Assembly: GCA_964523105.1 (NCBI GenBank)
Contig: CAZFZN010000009.1
Coordinates: forward strand, 1-64,000
Source: V1-33 sp964523105
Lineage (GTDB): Bacteria > Verrucomicrobiota > Verrucomicrobiia > Verrucomicrobiales > V1-33
Reading direction: 5' to 3'
Length of the DNA: 64,000 nucleotides
In this document: in pieces, positions 20,818 through 29,700 of the stretch
How the letters are laid out: each line of letters starts with the position of its first letter
Numbering within the stretch: position 1 is the first letter of the stretch
Position numbers and translations under genes: made by a program
The notes under the pieces: model-generated
What the model saw: only the letters and a program-made list of their open reading frames with translations
The model's database searches: none
What the model was told of the DNA's origin: nothing

Positions 20818-21825
20818 CTACCACGCCGGCTTGGATCGAAACAACTCCTCCCCGGCATGCGCCACCGCATCGCGCAGCATCTGCTCCAGCGTGCCGACGG
20901 TGAGGTCGTTGCTCACCTGTTCGTAACGGGTCCATGCGCCGTCGGGGCCGCCGCCGCGGAGTTTGGCGGCTTTGGCATCGCGGGCGATGTTTTCCGGGGC
21001 CAGCAGGTGGGTGAGCTGCTGGGCGAAGTTCTTTCCGCCGGCGCCGATGGCGCTGATGATGGCCACCATGAGGCGCAGGGCGGATTCCTGATTGGACAAC
21101 TGTCGGTCGAGATTTTCGCGGTCCACCCCGGTAAGAAATTCCCTCGCGGCCTGCACGATCACGCTGCGTCCCGCGGCGCCCTGCAGCCGCGACGACGGCG
21201 CGAGTTTTTTCCAGATCGGCCAGATGGTCGCGGCGAGACGATCCATCTGCTCGGTGTGCTGCAGCAGCACATCCATGAGGCTGAAGACCCAGTAGAGGTC
21301 GATCGGACGCACGGAATCCACATCATCAATTTCCAGACGCGCCTTGAGCACTTCGATTTTCAACACGGCCATTTGTTCGCGCGCCTGCTCCATGCCCACC
21401 AAACCGCCCGCGATGCGCGACGGCCGCGGCGCTTCTTTGCGGATCACGCCGGCGGCGGTGAGCTTCGCTTCGATGTTCGCCTTCTGCTCGCCGTCGAGCT
21501 TGGCCCATGCGTCGGCGAGTTGTGAGGCGAGGTCTTCCGGCGACGAAGGCGGCAGCACGAACGGCAGGCCCATCGTCATCGCCGGATCGAGCGACGGCAT
21601 CTCCGAAGGCGCGCGCTCCAGCCCGGGAAAACGGGAGAGCAGTTCGCGCAGTGCCTCGCGCCGGCTGTTGGCGGGAAGCTCGTTGGCCAGATGCTCCACT
21701 TCGCCGGCAAGGTGCGCCTGCTGCGCCGCCGGCGTCATGTCCGCCGTCCCCGCATACGCCCAGCGCAGCCGCTGCGCCGTGCGCTCGGCCCATTCGACGG
21801 AATTGAATTTTTCGGTGATCGCCAT
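20818..21825 (-). CDS. T6SS-block protein of unknown function
   Basis: This 335-aa protein looks soluble and almost entirely helical. The C-terminal half (LYWVFSLMDVLLQHTEQMDRLAATIWPIWKKL, NQESALRLMVAII, WTRYEQVSNDLTVGTLEQML) is weakly reminiscent of the helical C-terminal region of TagH/ImpI-type FHA proteins. No FHA domain is present. It lies 12 bases downstream of the STAS/OmpA-like gene on the same strand, so it probably works with that protein or the baseplate. The function is unknown. Confidence 0.7.
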   Translation of the reverse strand: MAITEKFNSVEWAERTAQRLRWAYAGTADMTPAAQQAHLAGEVEHLANELPANSRREALRELLSRFPGLERAPSEMPSLDPAMTMGLPFVLPPSSPEDLASQLADAWAKLDGEQKANIEAKLTAAGVIRKEAPRPSRIAGGLVGMEQAREQMAVLKIEVLKARLEIDDVDSVRPIDLYWVFSLMDVLLQHTEQMDRLAATIWPIWKKLAPSSRLQGAAGRSVIVQAAREFLTGVDRENLDRQLSNQESALRLMVAIISAIGAGGKNFAQQLTHLLAPENIARDAKAAKLRGGGPDGAWTRYEQVSNDLTVGTLEQMLRDAVAHAGEELFRSKPAW

Positions 21826-21837
21826 GTTATGAAATGA

Positions 21838-23886
21838 TCACCGCGCCCCCGAGATGCGCTTCATGTCCTCAATGAGTTTGCGCAGGGCGTTGCGGGTGGA
21901 TTCGCTGACTTTGACGGCATAGACTTCCACGACGCGGTTGGCGTCTTCACTGTCGCCGAGGACGTCGGTGGCGCCGTAGTCGCCGGTGAATTTCGGCTCG
22001 ATGGCGAACTCGGATGACTTGAGCACGGCGGTGACGGAGGCGGCGCGGGATTTGCTGATGGCGATGTTCTGGGCGATGGTGCCGCTCTTGGAGGCGTAGC
22101 CGACGACGACGAAGTCCATGTCTTTCAGGGCCTCCGGGTTCTTCAATTCCGGCTCGGCGGCGAGGGCGGCGAGCAATTCGGATTTGCCGGCGGCGGAGAT
22201 GACTTTTTCACCGTGCTCGAAGGAGACAGTGGCGAGCTTTCTGGCCCAGCGGACTTCGTTCACCGCGGCGCGCATCTGGATTTTTTCCGACTCCGGAAAA
22301 CGCGAACGCGCGATGCGCTCGTTGAGCATGATGATCATGTCAGGATCGAGCGTTTCGACCGGCGGAGGCGGAGGCGGCGTGACCACCGGGGGCTTTTCAT
22401 CCGGCGGAGTGACCACGGGCGGCTTTTCGTCCGGCGGGGTCACGGGCGGTTTTTCGTCAGGCGGGGTCACCGGCGGCTTCTCGTCCGGCGGGGTGACCGG
22501 CGGTGTCTCCACTGGCGGAGGCGTGACCGGGGGCACGTCCGCCAGCACCGGCTTCGGCTCGGGCTTGACGGTGAGGTTGTAGGTGAACGTCGCGGCTTTG
22601 CCGTCGGAGTTTTCGGCATTGAGAGTGAACTGGAACTCGCCGTGCTTTTCCGGCTTGCCCTGGAGGCTGGCGACCTTGCGGAGCGGGTCCACTTTCACGC
22701 TGAGGCCCGTGCCGTCGAGCTTTTCGGCGTTGGCTTTGACGCAGCCGCGGGCGAGTTCCTGGACGCCGGCCTTGACGGGCACACCGACCATGAGTTCGCG
22801 CAGCTTGCCCCCGCTGGAATCGGTGACAGGCGCGGCGGTGATCTTGATTTTCACGGTCCCGGGCGCGCTGGCTTCGGCGTCGGCGGGCTTGGCGGCATAC
22901 GCGAGGGTGAATTCACCGGTGTCCCTGGCGATGCCGCGGAGCGTCTGACTTTTTTGGCCGTCGGCGTACTCCTTCACCGATTCGTCGAGGTAGAGTTCAT
23001 TCGGAATCACGCCGTCCTGGAGCACGAGGCCGGCGGCGTTTTTGAATTTGATCTCGAACTCCGCGTCCCGGCCCTCCTCGATTTCCCACGCGGCGGTCGT
23101 GGTGATCATCTCCGGCTTTTTGCGCAGCAGGAACCACCACGCGGCGGCCCCGCCTCCACCCGCGAGGAGCAGCAGCACGAGAATCAGCGGCAGCGCGCTT
23201 TTCTTCTTCGCCCGGGGAGCGGCATGCATCGCCGGCGGGGCGGCCATGACCGGCGGGGCGGCACTTTGCGCCCGCGGGGTGCTGCCGGACGGCTTCACCC
23301 ATTCGCCGCCGTCGTCCGCCGCTTCTTCGCGGCGGCGCGCCGGTTCCTCCGGCGTCCACGCGGGCGGCGGAGGCGGCGGAGGAATGAACGGCTCCGGTTC
23401 GGTCGGAATGTGAGCAGGCGGCGGCGGCGCGGAATAGGCCGGCTCCGGCGCAAACGAAGGCGGAGGCGCATACGATTGCGGAGGCGCATACGCCGGCTCC
23501 GGAGCAAACGGGGGCGGTGGCGCGAACGAGGGCGGTCCGCCATACGCGGGTCCGGAACCTCCGCCGCCCAGCGCCGCATCGCGCGTGGGTGCCGTTTCAA
23601 AATCGCGGTCCAGTCCGTTGCTGCGCAGCGCGTCCATGACTTCGGGCGACGGGGCGGCCAGCACCAGCTTCCCCTGTTCGCGTTCGGCGCGGCGCTTCAG
23701 CGTCACCAACTGGGTGATGCCCTCGACATCCACGCCCGAGACGCCGCTCAATTCGAGCACGAACGAAGCGCCGGGAAAAGCCTTCTCACGCAGGGCCGTC
23801 GCCAGCGCGCGCGCGGATTCGCCGTCGAGCGTGCCCGTGAGTGAAGCGACGATCGCGTGGCCCTGAACTTCGACATGGTGATTCAT
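21838..23886 (-). CDS. STAS domain - transmembrane - Ig-like - OmpA-like fusion protein
   Basis: This 682-aa protein has four parts. Residues 1-100 form a STAS (anti-sigma antagonist-like) domain, in which the usual Asp-Ser-Ser phosphorylation site reads VDVEG, so the phospho-acceptor Ser is absent. A Pro/Ala-rich linker (~105-225) leads to one transmembrane helix (ALPLILVLLLLAGGGGAAAWW, about 230-250). Ig/cadherin-like segments and tandem PPVTPPDEK repeats (~450-530) lead to a C-terminal OmpA-like domain with DFVVVGYASKSGTIAQN and ISKSRAASVTAVL. It probably spans from the cytoplasm to peptidoglycan and could anchor the T6SS as TagL does elsewhere. It is the first gene of the block. Confidence 0.8.
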   Translation of the reverse strand: MNHHVEVQGHAIVASLTGTLDGESARALATALREKAFPGASFVLELSGVSGVDVEGITQLVTLKRRAEREQGKLVLAAPSPEVMDALRSNGLDRDFETAPTRDAALGGGGSGPAYGGPPSFAPPPPFAPEPAYAPPQSYAPPPSFAPEPAYSAPPPPAHIPTEPEPFIPPPPPPPAWTPEEPARRREEAADDGGEWVKPSGSTPRAQSAAPPVMAAPPAMHAAPRAKKKSALPLILVLLLLAGGGGAAAWWFLLRKKPEMITTTAAWEIEEGRDAEFEIKFKNAAGLVLQDGVIPNELYLDESVKEYADGQKSQTLRGIARDTGEFTLAYAAKPADAEASAPGTVKIKITAAPVTDSSGGKLRELMVGVPVKAGVQELARGCVKANAEKLDGTGLSVKVDPLRKVASLQGKPEKHGEFQFTLNAENSDGKAATFTYNLTVKPEPKPVLADVPPVTPPPVETPPVTPPDEKPPVTPPDEKPPVTPPDEKPPVVTPPDEKPPVVTPPPPPPVETLDPDMIIMLNERIARSRFPESEKIQMRAAVNEVRWARKLATVSFEHGEKVISAAGKSELLAALAAEPELKNPEALKDMDFVVVGYASKSGTIAQNIAISKSRAASVTAVLKSSEFAIEPKFTGDYGATDVLGDSEDANRVVEVYAVKVSESTRNALRKLIEDMKRISGAR

Positions 23887-23981
23887 AGTCGCTCATGATG
23901 GCCGGGACGTGAGGGAATCGCAAGACTCCACTTCGGGAACTTTGCCGGAAAAAACCGCTCCGCGCGATGCGGCGGGGACCC

Positions 23982-24908
23982 TCACGGCTGATTGAAATGC
24001 GGTGACTTGATTTGCGGAGCGCGCTCCTTCACTCCCGCGGGATGACGGCGCTTTTGCAGGCTCTCGATCAGAAACGCCCGGCGCATCCGGTCCTCGCGGC
24101 TCAGCACGGCATCCTTCACAAAAAGCCGGAACAGTTCCGGCGGGAGCGCGATGTCAGGATAGCGCTCCTGCAGTTTCGATTCGAAAATGAGGGCGCACAG
24201 CTCGATGTCCACCCGCGGCAGGTGATCGTCGGGATTATTGTAGAGGGCCATGAGCTTGTCCCATGCCTCGCGCTCTCGCTCCGGAATGCGCGGGAGCAGA
24301 TAAATGGCGAACCGGCGGTACATTTCCGGCGCGCCGGGCAGCGAGGCGGCAATTTCATAATGGCGCACCGCCTTCCGGTAGTCGGGGTTCTGATTGTAAT
24401 CCATGCTGCAGTACCACGCGAGCCGCTCGTGCAGTTTCCAGCTCTGCGGCAGCACTTCCACGGCCTCTTCGAGAATGCGAATGCCGTTCTCCACGCTTTG
24501 CTGCGCGAGACGTTCGCGGTTGGCCTCCGTCATGCGGGAATCCCAGAGATAACTGTCGCGCGCATTGCAGGCCTGATGCCATGCGCGGAGGTCCCAGTAG
24601 TGCTCTTCACGCGGCTGGAGCCGGTTGCAGAGCGCGTAACTCTCCTCCACCAGGCCCCAGTCGCCCTTCATCCACGGCGTCACGGCGCGCAGTTCCATCA
24701 CACTGGCCACCGGCGAGCGAAATCCGCCCAGCGTCGCCATGAACATCGACTGCCCCAGCTCGTCGCGCAGCGAAAGTCCCAGCGGCGGCTCCAGTAAATT
24801 CTGCGCGCGCAGGTCGGCGGTATGGTGCTGCTCCAACGGCATGCGAGCCGCGCCGCCGGCCACGATGACGGCGAGGGCGAGGACGATCTTTTTTCCGCGG
24901 AGGCGCAT
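23982..24908 (-). CDS. Conserved hypothetical TPR-like protein
   Basis: This 308-aa protein has an N-terminal signal or anchor (KIVLALAVIVAGGAA). Helical repeats follow (ESYALCNRLQPREEHYWDLRAWHQACN, RILEEAVEVLPQSWKLHERLAWY, KAVRHYEIAASLPGAPEMYRRFAIYLL), consistent with TPR-like units. It is the last gene of an operon with an ABC permease and ATPase, so it may assist that transporter. It starts right after a CATCCTTCA-type repeat. Confidence 0.75.
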   Translation of the reverse strand: MRLRGKKIVLALAVIVAGGAARMPLEQHHTADLRAQNLLEPPLGLSLRDELGQSMFMATLGGFRSPVASVMELRAVTPWMKGDWGLVEESYALCNRLQPREEHYWDLRAWHQACNARDSYLWDSRMTEANRERLAQQSVENGIRILEEAVEVLPQSWKLHERLAWYCSMDYNQNPDYRKAVRHYEIAASLPGAPEMYRRFAIYLLPRIPEREREAWDKLMALYNNPDDHLPRVDIELCALIFESKLQERYPDIALPPELFRLFVKDAVLSREDRMRRAFLIESLQKRRHPAGVKERAPQIKSPHFNQP

Positions 24909-24998
24909 GGGGTGAAAGGATGAAGGATGAAGGATGAAGGATGAATGGAACTGGAAGCCGGGTTTCCTCTTTCAGCCTTCAGCCTTCATCCTTTCACC
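24909..24998. repeat. CATCCTTCA-type inverted repeat pair
   Basis: A tandem GGATGAAGGATGAAGG run at 24,911-24,940 faces an inverted copy at 24,971-24,998. The 16-bp arms 24,911-24,926 and 24,983-24,998 match perfectly. The pair fills the gap between the ABC permease and the TPR-like gene. In the sense of the TPR-like gene the C/T-rich repeat ends a few bases before its ATG. Confidence 0.8.
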
Positions 24999-25921
24999 TA
25001 CAGTTCCTTATCCGAAAAAAGAATCCATGCCGCGAGCAGGTAGAGGGTGAGATAGACGGCGGTGAGGCCGGTCATTTGAAAGAGCACGCCGCCGGAGACT
25101 TTCTCCCCGGCGATGACGGCGTCCACGATGTCGAACGATTTGAAGTCGGGAAAAATCAGCGCCACCAGTCCACTGATGAAGCGCGGCAGCACGCCGCCGC
25201 TGATTTCGCTGAGAAAATACTCCCGCGCGAGGCTTTGCATGTGACCGATGATCATGACGGCGAGGGACGACATGATGGTGAACAGGGTGCTGCTGGCCGC
25301 GGTGCTCATGAGCAGCGCCACGGCCGCGACGACGACGCTCTTCAGGAAGATGGCGAAGACCGCGGCCTGCACATTCCATGTCAGGCCCAGCTTCTCCGAG
25401 ACCCGCTCGATTTCCTCCGCTGCGGCGATCCGCTCCTCCGGCGGCATGCGGCGGTACTGCAGGCTGTCCAGCTGGTCCGCGGTCACACTGCGCTCCTTGA
25501 GTTCGAGCACCGCGGAGAACAGCACGTCCATGCAGATGAGGCTGATGAAAATGAGCAGCACCACGCCGGCGAGTTTGCCGGTGAGGTATTCGACGCGCGG
25601 CACGGGCTTGCAGAGAATGGTGTAGAGCGTGCGGTCCTCCACATCGCGCGGAATGAGCAGCGCCGTGCCGGCCACGGCGAAGATCATGGCAAAGAGCGAC
25701 ATCGCGGCCAGCGAGATGTCCTTGAGCATCTTCAGTTCCTGCTCGGTCTTCAGATCGGCAAAGGCGAAACTGGCGCCGATGACCACGATGGCGAAGATCG
25801 CCATGAAGGCGAACACCTTCATGCGCACCAGCTGCGTGAATGTGCCGCCGGCAATCGTCAGGATCCGCAGGAACGAAATCCGGCGGTGACGGGTGGCGTG
25901 CGGTGTGGCTGGCGGCGGCAT
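24998..25921 (-). CDS. ABC-2 type transporter permease
   Basis: This 307-aa protein has about six hydrophobic helices: VFAFMAIFAIVVIGASFAF, LAAMSLFAMIFAVAGTALLI, GVVLLIFISLICMDVLFSA, FLKSVVVAAVALLMST, the TIMSSLAVMIIGHM region and LTAVYLTLYLLAAWILF. The segment IPRDVEDRTLYTILCKPVPRVEYLTGK is typical of ABC-2 permeases of the exporter/NosY type. It lies 23 bases after its ATPase gene. The substrate is unknown. Confidence 0.88.
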   Translation of the reverse strand: MPPPATPHATRHRRISFLRILTIAGGTFTQLVRMKVFAFMAIFAIVVIGASFAFADLKTEQELKMLKDISLAAMSLFAMIFAVAGTALLIPRDVEDRTLYTILCKPVPRVEYLTGKLAGVVLLIFISLICMDVLFSAVLELKERSVTADQLDSLQYRRMPPEERIAAAEEIERVSEKLGLTWNVQAAVFAIFLKSVVVAAVALLMSTAASSTLFTIMSSLAVMIIGHMQSLAREYFLSEISGGVLPRFISGLVALIFPDFKSFDIVDAVIAGEKVSGGVLFQMTGLTAVYLTLYLLAAWILFSDKEL

Positions 25922-25944
25922 GGGGGATCGTTACTCGGTCGGTG

Positions 25945-26823
25945 TCACTGCCCGGCGTACTCCCGGGAATCGGGCGCGCTGTCGCCGGTGGTTTCCAGAA
26001 AAAGCCGTTCCAGGGTGGTGCGCGGATGACCGGAGGAAATCCACTGCGCCCCGTGCTGCGCCGTCAGTTCCTGCATGGCGGCGAGCAGTTCCGGCGACGC
26101 ATGGCGCAGCAGCACTTCGGTCTGGTCCTCCACTTTGGTCAGGTCGGCCAGGCTGCCTTCTCGCACCATCTTGCCGCGCGCGATGATGCCGATGTGGTCG
26201 CAGACTTCCTGCACCTGCTCCAGCAAGTGAGAGGACAGAATCACTGAGATGCCTCGGTTTTTCAGTTCGAAGATCAAATCCCGGATTTTCCGCGAGCCCG
26301 CCGGGTCCACGCCCGCGGTCGGTTCATCCAGCACCACCAGGCGCGGGTGGTGGATAATCGCCTGCGCCAGTCCGATGCGCTGCAGCATGCCCTTGGAATA
26401 ACCGGCGAGCCGGCGGTCGCCCGCGTCGGTCAGGTCCACCAGCGCCAGCAGTTCCGCAATGCGCGACTTCAGCACCGGACCGCGCAGGCCGCAGAGCTTT
26501 CCGTAAAAGGCCAGGGTCTCGCGGCCCGTGAGGTGTTTGTAAAAATACGGATTCTCCGGCAGGTAGCCCACGTCCTCGCGGCTGTCCACGCGCGTGCTGT
26601 CGCGTCCGAAAATGGCACACTGCCCGGAAGTGGGGCGCAGCAGTCCGAGCAGCACCTTCATCGTCGTGCTCTTGCCCGAACCGTTCGGGCCTATCAACCC
26701 ATAAACCTCCCCCGCCTGCACCTCCAGCGAAAGGTTGTCCACCGCCGTCAGGGTCCGGCGGCTCCACGAGGAAACACGGAAGCAGCGGGTGAGGTTCTGA
26801 ACGGTGACGGCGGGGACGGACAT
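25945..26823 (-). CDS. ABC transporter ATP-binding protein
   Basis: This 292-aa ATPase has Walker A GPNGSGKST (~45-53), the signature YSKGMLQRIGLAQAI and Walker B LVVLDEPTAGVDP. It is of the ABC-2 exporter class, with the Gly-Met-rich signature and the HLLEQVQEVCDHIGII switch region. A C-terminal helical extension follows. It is the first gene of the ABC operon and starts 33 bases upstream of the MFS transporter stop on the same strand. Confidence 0.95.
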   Translation of the reverse strand: MSVPAVTVQNLTRCFRVSSWSRRTLTAVDNLSLEVQAGEVYGLIGPNGSGKSTTMKVLLGLLRPTSGQCAIFGRDSTRVDSREDVGYLPENPYFYKHLTGRETLAFYGKLCGLRGPVLKSRIAELLALVDLTDAGDRRLAGYSKGMLQRIGLAQAIIHHPRLVVLDEPTAGVDPAGSRKIRDLIFELKNRGISVILSSHLLEQVQEVCDHIGIIARGKMVREGSLADLTKVEDQTEVLLRHASPELLAAMQELTAQHGAQWISSGHPRTTLERLFLETTGDSAPDSREYAGQ

Positions 26824-26856
26824 CCGGGAGCATAAAAGACCAGAGCCCGGGAAAAC

Positions 26857-28251
26857 TCAACATTTGTCTGCTGCGAGTCCCGCAGCAGGCTGTGAATCTC
26901 TCTGCCCGCGCAGCAGCAGTCGGGCCGCTGTGAGAAACACCGCCGCTCCCAGCACTCCCATGCCCGCTTCAAAATAGAGCATGCCCGTCGTGCCCCATGC
27001 CTTGTGCGTCCAGGCGTTGACATGGCTCATATACCAGATGGGAGCATTGGCCAATGAGGCGTAGGCACTGTATTTGGTCGCGGCGGCCCCCCGGCCGATG
27101 GCTTCGAGCACGAAGGCCGAGTAGCCGGCCCATGACAGCCCGGTGCAAAACGAGAACGCAAGGGTGACGACAGTGAACAAGACCGGCGTGCGCGGCAAAA
27201 CGGCGAGTGCCGCGCCGGCAGCGGCCACCATGATGCCGAAAAAGACGTAGGCGCGCTGCCGGTGCCAGTGGTCACACAGAAATCCCGCCGCGATGCTGCC
27301 GGCGGCACAAACGACGCCGCCCAGCACACCGGCCACGAGCGCCACCTGATCCTCGCTCACACCCCATTCCGGAGCGATGGCCGACCACAGCCCTGAAGAA
27401 GCGCCGATGCCCAGCGGCACGAAACACAGCAGCAGCGCCAGCAGGCCGCGCCTGACCCGGATGGTGCGCCACAAATCGCGCAGCGACGCCATCAGCAGTT
27501 CGCCGGCATGCCGGCCCTCGAGGTCGCGCGGCGGTTTCGGGATCCACAGCAGCGGCAGGGCACAGAGCAGGCAAAGCACCGCGATGGCGGTGCTCGCCAT
27601 CCACTGCTCCGGCACACGCACGGCCATGAACAGTCCCAGCCCTCCGCCGATGCCCGCGCCGCCCAGATTTCCCGCCTGCGACCAGCCCCCCGCCCGACCT
27701 TTCCGGTCCTCCGCCGTGCCGTGCGCCATGAGACTGTCCACGGCCATGCCCAGCACCGTCGAGGCGGCACTGGCAAAAACCACGAGCGCCGTAATGGCCG
27801 CCAGATTCCCGGCTTCGGCGGACCACGCTCCCAGCGCGCCCACGCCCGCCGCCACCGCCAGCAGGGAGAGAAGATACCACTTTTTCGGAGTCAGCGTGAC
27901 ATCCACCGCCGGCGACCAGAGCAGTTTGAAGGTGTGAGGCAGGGTGCCCATCGCGCCGAGTGTTGCAATTTGCGAGACACTGACACCTCCGCGCACCAGC
28001 AGCGCGCCGAGCGTGACACTGGCATATCCTGTCGCGATTCCGAACGGCGCCATCAGAATGCAGAACAGCCACGGCGGCACTCCCGTGGCGACGGCTGAGG
28101 GATATGTGAGATTCGCCCGCGGCGGAGCATACGGATCAGCCCCATCCTGGCCGGGCGTGGCAGGCGCCTCCGTTTCTCCCGGCTGGCACTGCGGGACGTT
28201 ACTGTCCCCCTCTGGAGGCAAGGCAGGCGGAGGCGCGGATCGGTCGGTCAT
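26857..28251 (-). CDS. MFS transporter (AmpG/PAT-like)
   Basis: This 464-aa membrane protein has about twelve hydrophobic helices. A proline-rich cytoplasmic N-terminus (residues 1-60) precedes GVPPWLFCILMAPFGIATGY. The arrangement, with ATLGAMGTLPHTFKLLWSPAVD after helix 2, resembles the AmpG/PAT branch of the MFS, whose best-known members import muropeptides or acetyl-CoA. The substrate is not clear from the sequence. Confidence 0.8.
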   Translation of the reverse strand: MTDRSAPPPALPPEGDSNVPQCQPGETEAPATPGQDGADPYAPPRANLTYPSAVATGVPPWLFCILMAPFGIATGYASVTLGALLVRGGVSVSQIATLGAMGTLPHTFKLLWSPAVDVTLTPKKWYLLSLLAVAAGVGALGAWSAEAGNLAAITALVVFASAASTVLGMAVDSLMAHGTAEDRKGRAGGWSQAGNLGGAGIGGGLGLFMAVRVPEQWMASTAIAVLCLLCALPLLWIPKPPRDLEGRHAGELLMASLRDLWRTIRVRRGLLALLLCFVPLGIGASSGLWSAIAPEWGVSEDQVALVAGVLGGVVCAAGSIAAGFLCDHWHRQRAYVFFGIMVAAAGAALAVLPRTPVLFTVVTLAFSFCTGLSWAGYSAFVLEAIGRGAAATKYSAYASLANAPIWYMSHVNAWTHKAWGTTGMLYFEAGMGVLGAAVFLTAARLLLRGQRDSQPAAGLAADKC

Positions 28252-28388
28252 CGCCGCGCTGTTATGCCGGGACCAGTCGCGGGAAAGCCCTTTGTGCGTT
28301 CAGCTGCACCGGACTTCCCCGTTGACCCGCCGGGGCCGTCACCCCATAAGCAGCGCCCCGGCCCGCCAAACACTATACCACCCGAATA
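28252..28388 (+). other. Leader region between the MFS gene and metK
   Basis: This 137-base region separates two divergent genes and must hold both promoters. It is GC-rich with short complementary stretches (for example GCCGGGG against CCCCGGC near 28,340-28,365). I see no match to the conserved cores of SAM-I or SAM-II riboswitches. Confidence 0.4.
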
Positions 28389-29588
28389 ATGCCCCGTTCT
28401 TACATCTTCTCCTCTGAATCCGTCGGTGAAGGCCATCCCGATAAAGTCTGTGACACCATTTCCGACGCCATCCTCGACGCCTGCCTGCGCGTGGACCCGA
28501 AAAGCCGCGTCGCCTGCGAGACCTTCGCCAAGAGTAACATCGTCGTCGTGGGCGGGGAGATCACCATTCCGAAAATCGGACAGAAGAGCATCGGCGAAGT
28601 CATCAACCTCGACAAAATCATCCGCGACGCCGTGCGCGGCATTGGTTATGTGAATGACGAAGATGTCTTTCACGCGGACAGGATTTTCATCAACAACTAC
28701 CTGACCACTCAGTCGCCTGACATCGCCCAGGGCGTGGACGCAAAGAAGGCCGACGGCAAAAAGACCGCGGAGCAGGGGGCGGGCGACCAGGGGATCATGT
28801 TTGGCTATGCCTGCGATGAAACGCGGGAACTGATGCCCGCGCCGATCATGTTCGCGCACCGCCTCGGCCGTGAACTGACGAAAATCCGCAAGGCCGGCAA
28901 AGCCGCCAAATGGCTGCGTCCCGACGCCAAGACCCAGGTCAGTGTGGAATACGTGGACGGCAAGCCCGTGCGCATCGTCAACGTCGTCATCTCCACTCAG
29001 CACGCCGCCGGCGTGAAGCACGCGGAGATCGAGAAGTTCTGCATCGAGCAGGTCGTGAAGAAGGTCCTGCCCAAACAGATGCTCACCAAAGACACTGAGT
29101 TTCTCATCAACCCGACCGGCAACTTCGTCGTCGGCGGTCCGCAGGGCGACAGTGGCCTAACCGGACGCAAGATCATCGTGGACACCTACGGCGGCATGGG
29201 CCGTCACGGCGGCGGCGCCTTCTCCGGCAAGGATCCCAGCAAAGTGGACCGCAGCGCCGCCTACATGGGCCGCTGGGTCGCCAAGAATCTCGTGGCTGCC
29301 GGGCTTGCGTCGAAGTGTGAGGTGCAGTTCGCCTACGCCATCGGCCACCCGCGTCCGGTGAGTGTGCATGTGGACACCTTCGGCACCGGCACCAAGAGCG
29401 ACGACGCCATTCTCGCCGCCGTGCTCAAAGTCTTTTCCTTCAAGCCGGCCGACATCGTCAGCCAGTTGAACCTCCTGCGCCCTGTTTACAGCAAGAGCAC
29501 CAACTATGGTCACTTCGGCAAGGAGGACAAAGACCTCACGTGGGAATCCGTCAGCAAAGCGGATGCGCTGAAAAAGGCGGCGCGCTGA
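28389..29588 (+). CDS. metK: S-adenosylmethionine synthase
   Basis: This 399-aa enzyme makes S-adenosylmethionine from methionine and ATP. It has the ATP-binding GEGHPDKVCDTISDAILD, the GAGDQGIMFGYACDE loop and the GGGAFSGKDPSKVDRSAAYMGRW signature, all in the expected order and spacing. Its length is typical. It is transcribed divergently from the MFS gene and followed by a squalene/phytoene synthase. Confidence 0.98.
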   Translation: MPRSYIFSSESVGEGHPDKVCDTISDAILDACLRVDPKSRVACETFAKSNIVVVGGEITIPKIGQKSIGEVINLDKIIRDAVRGIGYVNDEDVFHADRIFINNYLTTQSPDIAQGVDAKKADGKKTAEQGAGDQGIMFGYACDETRELMPAPIMFAHRLGRELTKIRKAGKAAKWLRPDAKTQVSVEYVDGKPVRIVNVVISTQHAAGVKHAEIEKFCIEQVVKKVLPKQMLTKDTEFLINPTGNFVVGGPQGDSGLTGRKIIVDTYGGMGRHGGGAFSGKDPSKVDRSAAYMGRWVAKNLVAAGLASKCEVQFAYAIGHPRPVSVHVDTFGTGTKSDDAILAAVLKVFSFKPADIVSQLNLLRPVYSKSTNYGHFGKEDKDLTWESVSKADALKKAAR

Positions 29589-29700
29589 GCGGTGCGGCAC
29601 CGCGGAAGGCATTCGGCTGAATCGTCAGGAACCGGTCGCCCACCGGCAGTGAATTCATTTGCCCGGGAAGCGTAAAGCCCGCAACGTCCCCTTCCCCGCC

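Noticed and set aside
22380..22530. Direct repeats resembling a CRISPR or minisatellite
   Set aside because: The repeats encode in-frame PPVTPPDEK units of the STAS/OmpA-like protein, so they are a coding linker, not a CRISPR array.
28252..28388. Possible SAM riboswitch upstream of metK
   Set aside because: The leader has GC-rich stems but none of the conserved core sequences of the known SAM riboswitch classes could be recognised.
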